Source: Micromonospora sp. PLK6-60 | Lineage (GTDB): Bacteria > Actinomycetota > Actinomycetes > Mycobacteriales > Micromonosporaceae | Length of the DNA: 64,000 nucleotides | Direction of reading: 5' to 3' | Assembly (NCBI RefSeq): GCF_019890675.1 | Contig: NZ_JAIOAA010000003.1 | Coordinates: 611,504 to 675,503 of the forward strand | In this document: in pieces, positions 8,754-17,077 of the stretch | Layout: each line of letters begins with the position of its first letter | Position numbering within the stretch: position 1 is the first letter of the stretch | Notes under the pieces: generated by a model | Databases searched by the model: none | Told to the model about the DNA's origin: nothing | The model's input: only the letters and a program-made list of their open reading frames with translations | Made by a program: the position numbers and the translations under genes

Positions 8754-8787
8754 ACAGTTCTACATCTTATTGTATCTACAGTCCTAC
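8754..8787. promoter_or_regulatory. direct repeats, candidate GntR operators
   Basis: acagttctac (8754-8763) and acagtcctac (8778-8787) match 9 of 10 bases, 24 bp apart, flanking an AT-rich segment (tcttattgtatct) that is the most promoter-like sequence between the divergent GntR and small-gene units. Operator role is inferred. Confidence 0.35.
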
Positions 8788-8876
8788 GTCGGTACGGTGA
8801 AGAGCAGGTGCGGCGGTCGGATGACCAGCTCAGGCCCGGCCGCCGTGCCGTCGATCCATGCCCGAGGGGAGATCCG

Positions 8877-9062
8877 GTGCAGCGCGTCTCGTACGAGGAG
8901 TACCTGGTAGCCGTCGCCCTCACCCTCGCCCGTCGGCACCGGCCGGTCTGGTCCTGGCGGAAGTGGCGGCGGATCTGCCGCTGCGGAGCCGACCTGCCCT
9001 GCCACAACCGGCACCGCATTCCCATTAATCGCGGCCACTGGCCCGGAGAGGAGACGCAGTGA
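8877..9062 (+). CDS. small AICE protein with CxC...C motif
   Basis: 61 aa from GTG with GGGGAGA upstream. It contains SWRKWRRICRCGADLPCHNRHRIPINRGHW, a conserved-looking Cys/His-rich segment seen in small proteins at the right end of actinomycete integrative elements; metal binding is possible. Its TGA overlaps the GTG of the next gene, so the three genes 8877-9543 form a translationally coupled unit. Confidence 0.6.
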   Translation: MQRVSYEEYLVAVALTLARRHRPVWSWRKWRRICRCGADLPCHNRHRIPINRGHWPGEETQ

Positions 9063-9238
9063 ACGCCGACCAGGAGCACGCGATCCTGGCCGTACACGTC
9101 CGGGGAATCGACGGCATGTGCGTCGGCTGCCGCGCCTGGTGGTCACGCCTGGCCCCGTACCCGTGCTGGCAGCTGGACTGGGCGACCAGCCGGCAGGCCC
9201 GGACGATCACGACCCGCTTCCTCGGCGGTGTGCGGTGA
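9059..9238 (+). CDS. small AICE protein
   Basis: 59 aa from a GTG overlapping the previous stop by four bases. The sequence includes GIDGMCVGCRAWWSRLAPYPC, with CxxC and a third Cys, so a small metal-binding fold is possible. No known function; the coupling to both neighbours supports it being a real gene. Confidence 0.55.
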   Translation: MNADQEHAILAVHVRGIDGMCVGCRAWWSRLAPYPCWQLDWATSRQARTITTRFLGGVR

Positions 9239-9543
9239 CCACCCACGGCCCCGTCATGCCGATCTGGAGCTGCGGCGGCTGCAACGCCGCCTGGCCCTGC
9301 CCTACCCGCCGCCGGGAACTACAGGCCGAGTTCGCGCACGCCCCGGTGTCCCTCGCCCTCTACCTCGGCTCCTACCTCATCCAGGCCGCCGAAGACCTGA
9401 CATGGGTGCCAGCCGGCGCCCTACACGGCAGGTTCCTCGGGTGGACCCGGGAGGCGGGCGAAACCGCGCCAGCAGTACAGCAGCGAAGTACAGCAACCGT
9501 GCCCGCCGAACCCGGCCGAGATCCGCGCCAGCAGCCCGGATGA
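9235..9543 (+). CDS. small AICE protein (WxCxxCxxxWPC type)
   Basis: 102 aa from a GTG overlapping the previous stop. The N-terminus PIWSCGGCNAAWPCPTRRRELQAEF has CxxC and WPC motifs, followed by VSLALYLGSYLIQAAEDL and a WVPAGALHGRFLGW helix. This is a widespread family at the right end of Micromonospora/Streptomyces integrative elements, sometimes annotated as flavin-reductase-like without support. The last 30 residues are low complexity and lie just before the attachment site, so the C-terminus may have been altered by the junction. Confidence 0.65.
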   Translation: MTTHGPVMPIWSCGGCNAAWPCPTRRRELQAEFAHAPVSLALYLGSYLIQAAEDLTWVPAGALHGRFLGWTREAGETAPAVQQRSTATVPAEPGRDPRQQPG

Positions 9544-9578
9544 CCTCGCACCGCATCCGATCCGGCCGGCTCGCCGGC

Positions 9579-9615
9579 AATCCATAGGTTCAGGGTTCGA
9601 GTCCCTGGCGGCCCA
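9579..9615 (+). other. attachment site: 3' fragment of a tRNA gene (attR)
   Basis: The sequence holds a complete tRNA T-arm, caggg-ttcgagt-ccctg (9591-9607), followed by the acceptor strand gcggccc plus A. No D-arm, anticodon arm or matching 5' acceptor (expected gggccgc) precedes it. A bare tRNA 3' end facing the distal side of an integrase-containing element is the standard AICE attR. The 3' part of the variable region is aatccataggtt; the tRNA identity is not resolved (Lys is possible). Confidence 0.75.
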
Positions 9616-9663
9616 CTCACTCTGCTCGCCGCGAACGACGTTCGGACCGTGTCGGGGCGTCGC

Positions 9664-10007
9664 TCAGCCTTCGCCGGCGATCGGCTCCTGCCAGGGATCG
9701 ATAACCTCGACGCCCGTATCGGTGAAGTCCTTGCTGTTTCGGGTGGCGAGAACGGCAACCTGGGTCCGGCAGATGGCGGCAATCTGGGCGTCGAACCCGT
9801 CGATCGGGTGACCGAGCCTCTACCGGCCGGCGACGACGTCGGCATAGGCGCCGGCCGCCGCGAGGTCGAAGGTCAGCACTTGGCGAGGGAAGGCGGCGAA
9901 GACCTCGTTGGCGGCCTGGTGCGGCGATTCCCTGCGGTGACCCTCGGGCAGCCGCGCAACTTCTCTCGCACCGCGTCGTCGAGATCTCTGATGCTGATTG
10001 CCGCCAT
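9664..10007 (-). pseudogene. vapBC remnant (FitA-like antitoxin start joined to PIN toxin end)
   Basis: The minus strand starts MAAISIRDLDDAVREKLRG, the N-terminus of a FitA/VapB ribbon-helix-helix antitoxin. Most of the antitoxin and the toxin N-terminus are then missing. In another frame the PIN C-terminal half follows: ANEVFAAFPRQVLTFDLAAAGAY, an in-frame stop, then HPIDGFDAQIAAICRTQVAVLATRNSKDF and VEVIDPW, which includes the usual Asp-rich PIN end. A deletion, frameshift and stop make it non-functional. It lies next to attR, outside the element. Confidence 0.7.
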
Positions 10008-10202
10008 CGCCTTATCCTCCGCTCCGACGGGTGACAGCAATGCTATCGCCGCACACCGGACGGGCCGCCACTCGACGCCCGCACGATCCGGCCAGACCAC
10101 GGAGGCCGGGGCCGATGAGGCCGGGCGGCCCGGCTGGTCTACCCCGGGTCAGAGCGAGACGAGGAGAAGGCCGGAGTGCTGGGCGTCGGGAGAGGTCAGT
10201 TG

Positions 10203-11066
10203 ATGTTGCCGAACGAGACCCCGCGGCGGATCAACGTCAATGACGTTGAGCTTTGCGTCGAGACCTTCGGTGATCCGGAGGATCCGCCGGTGCTGCTCAT
10301 CGGCGTCACCATGCTGAGCTGGCCGGACGAGCTGTGCGCGGCGCTGACCGGGCGCTACGTGGTGCGTTACGACCTGCGGGATGCCGGCCAGTCGACGTTC
10401 GTCGACCCGGACGCGCCCGCGTACGACCTGCGTGATCTGGTGACCGACGCGGCGGAGCTACTGCTGGCCCTGGAGTTGAGGGGTACGCACGTGGTCGGGC
10501 TCGGCGTCGGCGGCTTCGTCGCGCAACTGCTCGCGCTGGACCATCCTGACCGGGTCGCGTCGCTGACGCTGATCTCCACCCGGCCCGTCGCTCCCGGTCC
10601 GACGGATCCCGACCTGCCCGACCACGCGCCGGAGTTGATGGCAAAGCTGTTCGGCCGTCCGCAGCCGGACTGGACCGATCGCGACAGCGTCGTCGACTAT
10701 ATGACCGCCACCGCGCGGCTGATGTCAGGCAGGCGGGGGTTCGACGAGGGGGACGCCCGCGTCGGTGCCGGGCGCGTGTTCGACCGGGCGGGACGGACGG
10801 CGGAGGCACAGCGTGCCAGCCACCTGGGCACCATGTTCGCCGCCATCGACTGCCAGCCACGGTGGCGTGAGCGGTTGGGCACGATTGCCGTGCCGACGCT
10901 TGTCATCCACGGCGACGAGGATCCGTTCTCTCCGTACGGAAACGGCGTGGCGCTGACCGAGGAGATCCCCGGCGCCGCACTGCTCACGTTGCGCGGCATC
11001 GGCCAGGGCCTGCCACGGACGGCCTGGCCAGTGGTGGTGGACGCGCTCCTGCGCCACACATCCTGA
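10203..11066 (+). CDS. alpha/beta hydrolase homologue lacking catalytic Ser and His
   Basis: 287 aa from ATG with GGAGAGG upstream. The fold is clear: VLLIGVTMLSW, YVVRYDLRDAGQS, nucleophile-elbow region HVVGLGVGGFVAQ, VPTLVIHGDEDPFSP and GIGQGLPRTAW. In relatives the elbow is GxSxGG and the end is GMGHDLP. Here Ser is Gly (residue 101) and His is Gln (268), while the acid (D238/D240) stays. The frame is intact, so this looks like a pseudoenzyme, not a degraded gene. Family members include aclacinomycin methylesterase-like hydrolases. Its role cannot be the usual ester hydrolysis. Confidence 0.8.
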   Translation: MLPNETPRRINVNDVELCVETFGDPEDPPVLLIGVTMLSWPDELCAALTGRYVVRYDLRDAGQSTFVDPDAPAYDLRDLVTDAAELLLALELRGTHVVGLGVGGFVAQLLALDHPDRVASLTLISTRPVAPGPTDPDLPDHAPELMAKLFGRPQPDWTDRDSVVDYMTATARLMSGRRGFDEGDARVGAGRVFDRAGRTAEAQRASHLGTMFAAIDCQPRWRERLGTIAVPTLVIHGDEDPFSPYGNGVALTEEIPGAALLTLRGIGQGLPRTAWPVVVDALLRHTS

Positions 11067-11117
11067 GCCGGCGTGCCGCACCATGGCGGCGCTCCAGCAG
11101 GGGCCCGGTGGTGGGGG

Positions 11118-11492
11118 CTATGGCGCCTCGCTGACGTGGGCCGCGACGAGTCGCCAGCCACGTGACGGCTCGTGGATCCAGGTACGGGTGTAGCGCAGCC
11201 GCGCCGTGAACGCCTCTCCCTTGAACACTCCCGACAGCGTGCCGAGGAACCAGGTGACGCCCGTCGTCCCGGCGGCGAGCACGATCAGCTCCTCCTCGGT
11301 GACCTGGGTGAGCCGCTGCTCGCCGGAGCGCTGGAGCGCCAGGTCATCGGCCTTGCGGTAGAGCAGCCCACCGGGGCCCGTGAAGATCAACCGATCGTCG
11401 ATCAGCTCATCGAGAGCTTCCGCGTCGGCGGCGAGCTGGGCAGCCTGTAGCCGGCGCTCCGCGTCGCGCAGGCTCTCGGTCAGCGAGTCCAT
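11118..11492 (-). CDS. SnoaL/NTF2-like protein (DUF4440 type)
   Basis: 124 aa, matching the small cone-shaped alpha+beta NTF2 fold: DAERRLQAAQLAADAEALDELIDDRLIFTGPGG, then VTWFLGTLSGVFKGEAFTARLRYTRTW and GWRLVAAHVS. Proteins of this type bind small hydrophobic ligands or act as steroid-isomerase-like enzymes; the substrate is unknown. It converges with the hydrolase homologue. Confidence 0.8.
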   Translation of the reverse strand: MDSLTESLRDAERRLQAAQLAADAEALDELIDDRLIFTGPGGLLYRKADDLALQRSGEQRLTQVTEEELIVLAAGTTGVTWFLGTLSGVFKGEAFTARLRYTRTWIHEPSRGWRLVAAHVSEAP

Positions 11493-11570
11493 GTCCGCAT
11501 CGTCCCACGGCGGCGAGCGGCTGCTTCAGCTCGACCGGCGCCACCGCGACTCCGCCCGCCCACCACGGCG

Positions 11571-11672
11571 TCAGATGCCGGACCGCGGGGCGGTTACCGC
11601 CGCGAAGCCGCCGACCAGGAGGACCGCGGCCATCGCGACAACGGCCGCGAACCTCCTGGTCGACTTACTCAT
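11571..11672 (-). CDS. 33-aa hydrophobic small protein coupled to protease gene
   Basis: The ATG overlaps the protease stop (ATGA). It encodes MSKSTRRFAAVVAMAAVLLV followed by GGFAAVTAPRSGI: a basic start and one hydrophobic helix, like a signal peptide or single-pass peptide. The coupling argues for expression; function unknown. Confidence 0.5.
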   Translation of the reverse strand: MSKSTRRFAAVVAMAAVLLVGGFAAVTAPRSGI

Positions 11673-12934
11673 CCGGTCGCCAGCGTGCCCGGGAGGCCGT
11701 AGTACGCCTGCCAGATGTCGGTGAAGACGTTCATGCAGCCGGTGACGCTGTTCGTGGCCTTGCCGTGGTGGATGCCCTTGGCGGCCACCCTGCCGTCGGA
11801 GCGCACCGTGTAGACAGGGCCGCCGGAGTCACCGCCGATCGTGCAGACTCCGTCATTGCGGTAATAGCTGCGCACCATGTTTCGGGCGATCTCACCGGTG
11901 CTCCACTTGAAGTTGTATCCCTTCGCGTAGACCGTCCAGCCGCACTTCTCGCCCGTGACGCGGCCACCGACGCAGTACTTGTCCCCCGCGACCGGGGACC
12001 TGCTCCACATCTCCGCGACATACGCGCTGGAGTACGACCCCGGGCCACCCCGGTAGATCACCGCGCTGGTGGCCTTGCCGGAGTCGACGTTGGACAGGGC
12101 GAGATCGCCGCGATACGTCGATGAGCCGGTCAGGTAGACGGTCCCCTTGCCCACGTTCCAGTTCTCCCGCGAGCTCGGGGTGATGTAGCCGATCCGCGCG
12201 GACGGGGTGGACAGGTCGCCACCGCTCGGTGCGCAGTGCCCCGCGGTCAGCATCATGTGGGCCGTGCCGTTACGCCACGAGAAGCCACTGGTGCAGCCCT
12301 TCGGGCTGACGGTCTTCGCGCCGCCATAGAAGGGGGAGGTGTCGTTGTCGCGCCCATCCCCGTCCGCGGCCGAACCGGGAATGTGCTGGATGGCGATCGC
12401 GGCCGTGCCGTACTTGGCGGCGAGCACCTCGAACAGCGCGTCGGAGGTACGGCTCACATAGATGATGATCCGGTTGTTCACCGCGTCCGGCCCGGTCATG
12501 AAGATCGCGTCGCCGTCCGGCACCGTGGCGGCGGAGATTTCGATGGTGTCGTTCTTGATCCCCTCCAGCCTGCTCATGCTGAAGGTGGCATTCCGACTGC
12601 GGGAAAGCGACTTGCCCTGGCTGACGCCCGTCGAAATGAACGTCGATGCCAGGCTGGCACCGGTCGCGCCCACCGTGTCGAGCACCACCGCCCCGTCCTT
12701 CGGGTCATACCACGGATATGCCAGGTCATCGGGGTTGGCTTCGGCCAGTTCCGTCGCCTCGTGCAACCGCTGCGCGGCCGCCTCCGGCAGCTCGTCGGCG
12801 GGTTTCGGCTCGGCACCCAGAATGACCAGCCCACTCGGGAGCACGGACTGATCGCCGGGCGCGGCATGCGCCAGTGACTGGAGGCTTATTACCAGGACGG
12901 CGGCCAATCCGACCGCCACGGGTGATCGTCGCAT
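11669..12934 (-). CDS. secreted trypsin-like (S1) serine protease with propeptide
   Basis: 421 aa from the ATG preceded by GGGAGATCA. A Sec signal peptide covers residues 1-25 (VGLAAVLVISLQSLAHA-AP). A propeptide region (about 26-205) includes LPEAAAQRLHEATELA. The protease domain has LTAGHC (H233), YRGDLAL (D277) and GGDSGGP (S370), a complete triad. Cys pairs around C234, C321/C331 and C364 suggest disulfides. It resembles alpha-lytic/streptogrisin-like actinobacterial extracellular proteases. Substrate unknown; exported. Confidence 0.88.
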   Translation of the reverse strand: MRRSPVAVGLAAVLVISLQSLAHAAPGDQSVLPSGLVILGAEPKPADELPEAAAQRLHEATELAEANPDDLAYPWYDPKDGAVVLDTVGATGASLASTFISTGVSQGKSLSRSRNATFSMSRLEGIKNDTIEISAATVPDGDAIFMTGPDAVNNRIIIYVSRTSDALFEVLAAKYGTAAIAIQHIPGSAADGDGRDNDTSPFYGGAKTVSPKGCTSGFSWRNGTAHMMLTAGHCAPSGGDLSTPSARIGYITPSSRENWNVGKGTVYLTGSSTYRGDLALSNVDSGKATSAVIYRGGPGSYSSAYVAEMWSRSPVAGDKYCVGGRVTGEKCGWTVYAKGYNFKWSTGEIARNMVRSYYRNDGVCTIGGDSGGPVYTVRSDGRVAAKGIHHGKATNSVTGCMNVFTDIWQAYYGLPGTLATG

Positions 12935-13218
12935 TGATCTCCCTTTCAAGGGCACGAGAGACGCAAATATTCGGACGCATAAGTCTCTCGGTCGAGCTCA
13001 GTTGGCGGTGTCCCGGGTAACCGATCGCCCAAGCGGGTTTATCGCGGCGGAATTGAGGGCGAAAGAGATCAATCTCCTGCCGATGCCCCTGGGCCGATCA
13101 GTCGCCGACCCGGACGAGAGGAGTGAGCCGCCGCGATGCCGCCCGGGGAGCTGGCCGTTTGCCTGGCTGCGTCACAGTGGCCTTACAGATCCCGATACCT
13201 CACTACGTTGGAGAAGGC

Positions 13219-13614
13219 ATGCCCCCTGTTGACGCCGTCAAATCCGTCCTCTCCCAGTACGCCGGCTTCCGCGGTCGAGCGCGCCGGTCCGAGTACTGGT
13301 GGTTCTTCCTCTTCACCCTGATCCTCGGCATTGTCGCCGGAATCCTGGACAGCGCGTTGGGGACCGACTTCGGCTCAGAACCGGGGTCCACCGGCGTCAT
13401 CGGGCTCATCGTCGGCCTGGCTCTGCTGCTGCCCACCCTGGCCGTCGCCGTACGGCGACTTCACGACACCGACCGCTCGGGCTGGTGGTTGCTGATCGGA
13501 TTCGTGCCCCTCGTGGGAGGCATCGTCCTGCTCGTGTTCTTCGCGATCGACGGCACTCGGGGCAGCAACCGGTACGGCGCCGACCCGAAGGGCGACGCAC
13601 GCGCCGTGGCCTGA
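13219..13614 (+). CDS. DUF805 membrane protein
   Basis: 131 aa. The DUF805 signature FRGRARRSEYWWFFLF opens the protein, with three to four transmembrane helices (ILGIVAGILDSALG; VIGLIVGLALLLPTLAVAVRRLHDT; WWLLIGFVPLVGGIVLLVFFAIDGT). The conserved RRLHDTDRSGWW and G..GxNRYG motifs are present. Start ATG 13219 has GGAGAAGG upstream. Inner-membrane protein of unknown function. Confidence 0.9.
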   Translation: MPPVDAVKSVLSQYAGFRGRARRSEYWWFFLFTLILGIVAGILDSALGTDFGSEPGSTGVIGLIVGLALLLPTLAVAVRRLHDTDRSGWWLLIGFVPLVGGIVLLVFFAIDGTRGSNRYGADPKGDARAVA

Positions 13615-13757
13615 CCGGGCCGGTGGCTGCCGGCGCGAGCAGCCCGCCCGAACTCCGCCAACCCGGCGTGATCAAGGCCGGCGAGCGGGTGCGGCGGCCC
13701 ACCTGGTCCGGCGGTCACGCTTGCGTTCGGCCGGGTGTCTGCTGCTACCGTCAGCGA

Positions 13758-13976
13758 GTGATCCTCGAAGAACACTGGTGGAATGGGGACGCGACGGCAC
13801 GAGGGCGCCGAGACGTCTACATCCGATCGGATGGTCACCGCTGGGAAGTCCAGGCACAGATCGGTGGCGCACAGGGCCGTTCAAAGGTGCTGGAATGCTC
13901 CAGCCGCAGCTCGGCGAGCATCCTCGCCGGCGCCTGGCGAGGCGGCAGCTCGTCCTGGCGCGAACTGCCACACTGA
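13758..13976 (+). CDS. small hypothetical protein
   Basis: 72 aa from GTG: VILEEHWWNGDATARGRRDVY... EVQAQIGGAQGRSKVLECSS. It has a beta-rich pattern (DVYIRSDGHRWEVQAQIGG) seen in small actinobacterial hypothetical proteins. No function recognised. It ends nine bases before the convergent M91/VWD gene. Confidence 0.6.
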   Translation: MILEEHWWNGDATARGRRDVYIRSDGHRWEVQAQIGGAQGRSKVLECSSRSSASILAGAWRGGSSSWRELPH

Positions 13977-13984
13977 CCGTCCCG

Positions 13985-16345
13985 TCAGCCGGCCTGCCGG
14001 ACGGTGACGGTCGCTGAGCCGGTCTCGTCCGCCCCCGGGTCGAGCACGAGGGTAAACCGGCCGCCCCTCGGCAGTGGGTCCGTCTCGAACCGCCCGTGCC
14101 CGCCGATGACGCAGCCGTTACCCACGGTGTCGCCGTCCGGGCCGGTCAGCAGCAGGATCCCGCACCGGTCGGGCAGGCTGGCGGCGGTCACCTCGACGGT
14201 GACGCGCCGGCCGGCGTCGGCGGTGAACCGCAGCCGGCTGACCGCGCCGGGGCGGCTGACGGTCAACGTGGCGGCCCGCCCGTCCGCGACGGTGTCGGCC
14301 TGCTCGTCGTGGGCGTCGCGCAGCCGTACGTCGGCCGAGCCGGTGTCGGTGGCGTACCCGTCGATCTCCAGCACGTACCGGCCGGTGGCCGGCAGGGCGA
14401 CACCGTCGACGTATCCCTGGCCGCCGATCACGCAGCCGGTGGCCACCTGCTCGCCCGCCGGGTCGCGCAGTTTCAGCAGGCCGCACCGGTCGGGCAGGGT
14501 GGCGTCGGTGACCTGGAGGAAGACCTTCTGCCCGGCCCGCCCGTCGAACGCGAGCCGGCTCACCGCCCCCGGCTGGGCGAGCGTCGCCCGGACCGGCGGC
14601 CCGTCCAGGGTGAGGCTCCGCTCCTCGTCGGTCACGGTGACCACCCGTACCGTGGCCCGGCCGAGGTCGGCCTCCCACGGGTCGAGCACCAGCTGATGGT
14701 CGCCGGTGACGGTAAGCGTGGTGGTGTCGATGAAGCCGACCCCGGCGATCACGCAGCCGGTCGCCAGTTGACGCCCCTGCGGGTCGAGCAGGAGCAGGAC
14801 GCCGCAGCGGTCCGGCAGGGTGGCCGCCGGCACGTCGATGAAGATCTTCTGACCGGCCCGGCCGGGCACCTTCAGCGTGGCGGTGGCACCGGGCCGGGTC
14901 ACCTCCAGGCTGACGTCGCCGTCGCCGTCGCCGGGGGCGGCACGCTGCGCCCGCGCCGCGTCGGCGGCGAACGCCACCTGGCCGGTGAGGCCGACGTCGA
15001 GTACGCAGTCGGCGAGGGTCCGCGGGTCGGTCACCCCGGCCCGGCGGCAGACGAGTTCGGCGGTGGCCCGGTTGGGCAGGTCGCCGACGGTGAGCTGCCG
15101 GTCCGGGAAACGCCGGTCGGTGAACGTGGCGGTGGACTGGCCAGCTTCGTAGTCGAACAGCGACCGCTGCGCCTCGACGCGCCAGCTGTCGGCGAAGCTC
15201 GGATACAGCGCCTCGAACGTGGGCGGCTGGGCCAGCCGGCCGCCGCCGCGCACGGCCAGGTCGTCGCCGGGGTCACCGTCGTGGTCGCCGAGCAGGCCCG
15301 TCAGGGTCCCGGCCCGCCCGCTCGGGGCGCCGACGCTCACGCTCAGCCCCCACACGCCGACCGGGTGCGCGGTCAGCCGGATGCCGTCCGGCCAGTCCAC
15401 CGTCACGGTGCCGTCGTACCAGGTGGTCACGGTGCCGCCGCGCGGCAGTTTCAGCCCGTCGGGCGCCGAGACCGGCGGGCCGCCGTTCACCCGGGTCACC
15501 GGGCCGTCAGGGGTCACGTACACGCCGACCCGGTCGCCGGCCACCCGCGCCGCGACGGCGGAGTTGACCGCCACCACCGAGCTGGCCGGGAACATCGTCT
15601 GCCGCACCTGGACCTCGAAGTCGTCCCGGGTGGAGCGGCTGAGCACGAACTCCCCGGCGGCCTGGAAGTCGTACCGGAGGCCGTCGTAGGTGAGCAGGTG
15701 CGGGTCGCCGTTGCTGTTCGCGCAGCGGTAACCCTTGCCGATCACCGAGATCGAGCAACCACCGCCGCCGGGCGGTCGGGGCTTGGGCTGGTCGCAGTCC
15801 TTGCCGTTCGCCGGCAGCTTCACACCGCTGTACGTGGTGCGGGTCGGCACCCCGACGGCCCGCCGGTACGCGTTCTCCACCAGCACCGCGTGCACCTCGG
15901 CCGGGTCCACCGAGCTGGCCAACTTGCCGCCCTGGGTGCAGAACTGGCCCCGGTCGGTGTCGTTCACCTCGTCGAGGGCGTGACTCATCTCGTGGATGAG
16001 GGTGGCGCACTGGTCCTCGGTGAAGCCGGGGCCCTCCTCCGGCAGCTTCCGGCCGTCGTTCTCCGGCACCCAGTTGATCTGCACGTCGCTGCCCGGGACG
16101 TACGTGGTGGTGCTGCTCTCCTTACCGGAGATGGGTCTGCGCACTTTGATCTTCTTGCCGGAGGCTTCGAGCGCGTCGAGCACGGCGCTGTTGCCGGAGC
16201 CGCGCATCTGCCCGACGCAGCCCGCGTACTCCGTTTGCAGGTCGGGGTTGACGCTGACCACGGCGGCCGCGGCCTGCGGCGCGAGCAGCACCAACGCCCC
16301 CGCCAGCACGAGAGTCAGCCGCAGCCGGCGACGCATCCTGGTCAT
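13985..16345 (-). CDS. secreted M91-like metallopeptidase/VWD-domain protein with three C-terminal repeats
   Basis: 786 aa from an ATG overlapping the upstream lipoprotein stop (ATGA). Residues 1-28 are a signal peptide (TLVLAGALVLLAPQAAA). Residues 35-190 carry LIHEMSHALDE (HExxH at 118-122) and AEVHAVLVENAYRRAVGVPTR, a downstream Glu arrangement like M91 (NleD-type) zinc peptidases. Residues about 225-400 form a von Willebrand type D-like domain (NGDPHLLTYDGLRYDFQAAGEF). The last 330 residues are three repeats of about 105 aa, each with LPDRCG..L..P.G...G.GCVI. The repeats may bind ligands or the cell surface. Such a fusion is unusual and suggests an exported effector or adhesin. Confidence 0.75.
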   Translation of the reverse strand: MTRMRRRLRLTLVLAGALVLLAPQAAAAVVSVNPDLQTEYAGCVGQMRGSGNSAVLDALEASGKKIKVRRPISGKESSTTTYVPGSDVQINWVPENDGRKLPEEGPGFTEDQCATLIHEMSHALDEVNDTDRGQFCTQGGKLASSVDPAEVHAVLVENAYRRAVGVPTRTTYSGVKLPANGKDCDQPKPRPPGGGGCSISVIGKGYRCANSNGDPHLLTYDGLRYDFQAAGEFVLSRSTRDDFEVQVRQTMFPASSVVAVNSAVAARVAGDRVGVYVTPDGPVTRVNGGPPVSAPDGLKLPRGGTVTTWYDGTVTVDWPDGIRLTAHPVGVWGLSVSVGAPSGRAGTLTGLLGDHDGDPGDDLAVRGGGRLAQPPTFEALYPSFADSWRVEAQRSLFDYEAGQSTATFTDRRFPDRQLTVGDLPNRATAELVCRRAGVTDPRTLADCVLDVGLTGQVAFAADAARAQRAAPGDGDGDVSLEVTRPGATATLKVPGRAGQKIFIDVPAATLPDRCGVLLLLDPQGRQLATGCVIAGVGFIDTTTLTVTGDHQLVLDPWEADLGRATVRVVTVTDEERSLTLDGPPVRATLAQPGAVSRLAFDGRAGQKVFLQVTDATLPDRCGLLKLRDPAGEQVATGCVIGGQGYVDGVALPATGRYVLEIDGYATDTGSADVRLRDAHDEQADTVADGRAATLTVSRPGAVSRLRFTADAGRRVTVEVTAASLPDRCGILLLTGPDGDTVGNGCVIGGHGRFETDPLPRGGRFTLVLDPGADETGSATVTVRQAG

Positions 16346-16953
16346 TGGGCCCGCACCTCGAACGCGACCGTGCCCGGCCCGGTGGTCGCGGCGCACCCGT
16401 CCGCGGGCACGTCGCGCAGCGGTGGCCGCAGGTAGGCCAGCGCCACCCGGTACGCCCCCGGCTGGTCGACCGGCCACCAGGTGACCGTGGCCCCGCCGCG
16501 GCCGTCCGGCGCGGACGTGGTCAGCGCCGCGCCGACCGGGCTCTGCGGGTCACTGCCGAGGGCCAGCTCCACCGACCCGCGCGGTGGCACCGGGACCAGG
16601 TTCTCGATCAGGTACGCGGTGAAGTCCCGGTAGTAGGTGGCGCCGCCGATGGTGGGGGCCACCGGCGTGCCGTCGCGGGTCAGCGACAGCACCGTCACCG
16701 TTCCCTCCGGCACCCGGCTCAGCCGGCACTCGGCGTCCCGGTTGTTGACCAGCCTGATCCGGAGGCTGACCCGCTCACCCACCCGGTACGCCGGCTGGGA
16801 CGCGCCGACGGTGAGACCGATCGACCCACCGGCGTTGCTGGGAGCGGGGGCGTTGCCGGACCGGCGGCAGCCGGCCGCCGAGGTGGTCAGCACCAGGGCG
16901 AGGCAGCCGGCGAGCGCCGTGCGCGCCACCGGGCCGGACCGGGGTGTGCCCAT
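16342..16953 (-). CDS. lipoprotein with Ig-like domain
   Basis: 203 aa from the ATG preceded by GGAGGAGG. A lipoprotein signal peptide ends LTTSAAGC, so Cys would be lipidated. The mature part holds a beta-sandwich-like region (YRVGERVSLRIRLVNNRDAECRL; YRVALAYLRPP), similar to intracellular proteinase-inhibitor/BsuPI-like folds. It overlaps and is cotranscribed with the M91/VWD gene, so it probably works with that secreted protein, for instance as membrane anchor or inhibitor (inference). Confidence 0.7.
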   Translation of the reverse strand: MGTPRSGPVARTALAGCLALVLTTSAAGCRRSGNAPAPSNAGGSIGLTVGASQPAYRVGERVSLRIRLVNNRDAECRLSRVPEGTVTVLSLTRDGTPVAPTIGGATYYRDFTAYLIENLVPVPPRGSVELALGSDPQSPVGAALTTSAPDGRGGATVTWWPVDQPGAYRVALAYLRPPLRDVPADGCAATTGPGTVAFEVRAQ

Positions 16954-17077
16954 GGGCCGCGCCTCCTCCGGGCCGACGTCCGCCATCCCGGCCAGCGTGC
17001 GCCGCGGCTGCCGCGACCGCTGTCGCGATCCGGCCCGGCAGATGTCCGCAAGCCGACCATGTGGCGGCGCCAGCCGG

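Noticed and set aside
9579..9615. Complete tRNA gene
   Set aside because: Only the T-arm and 3' acceptor strand are present; no D-arm, anticodon arm or 5' acceptor partner precedes them.
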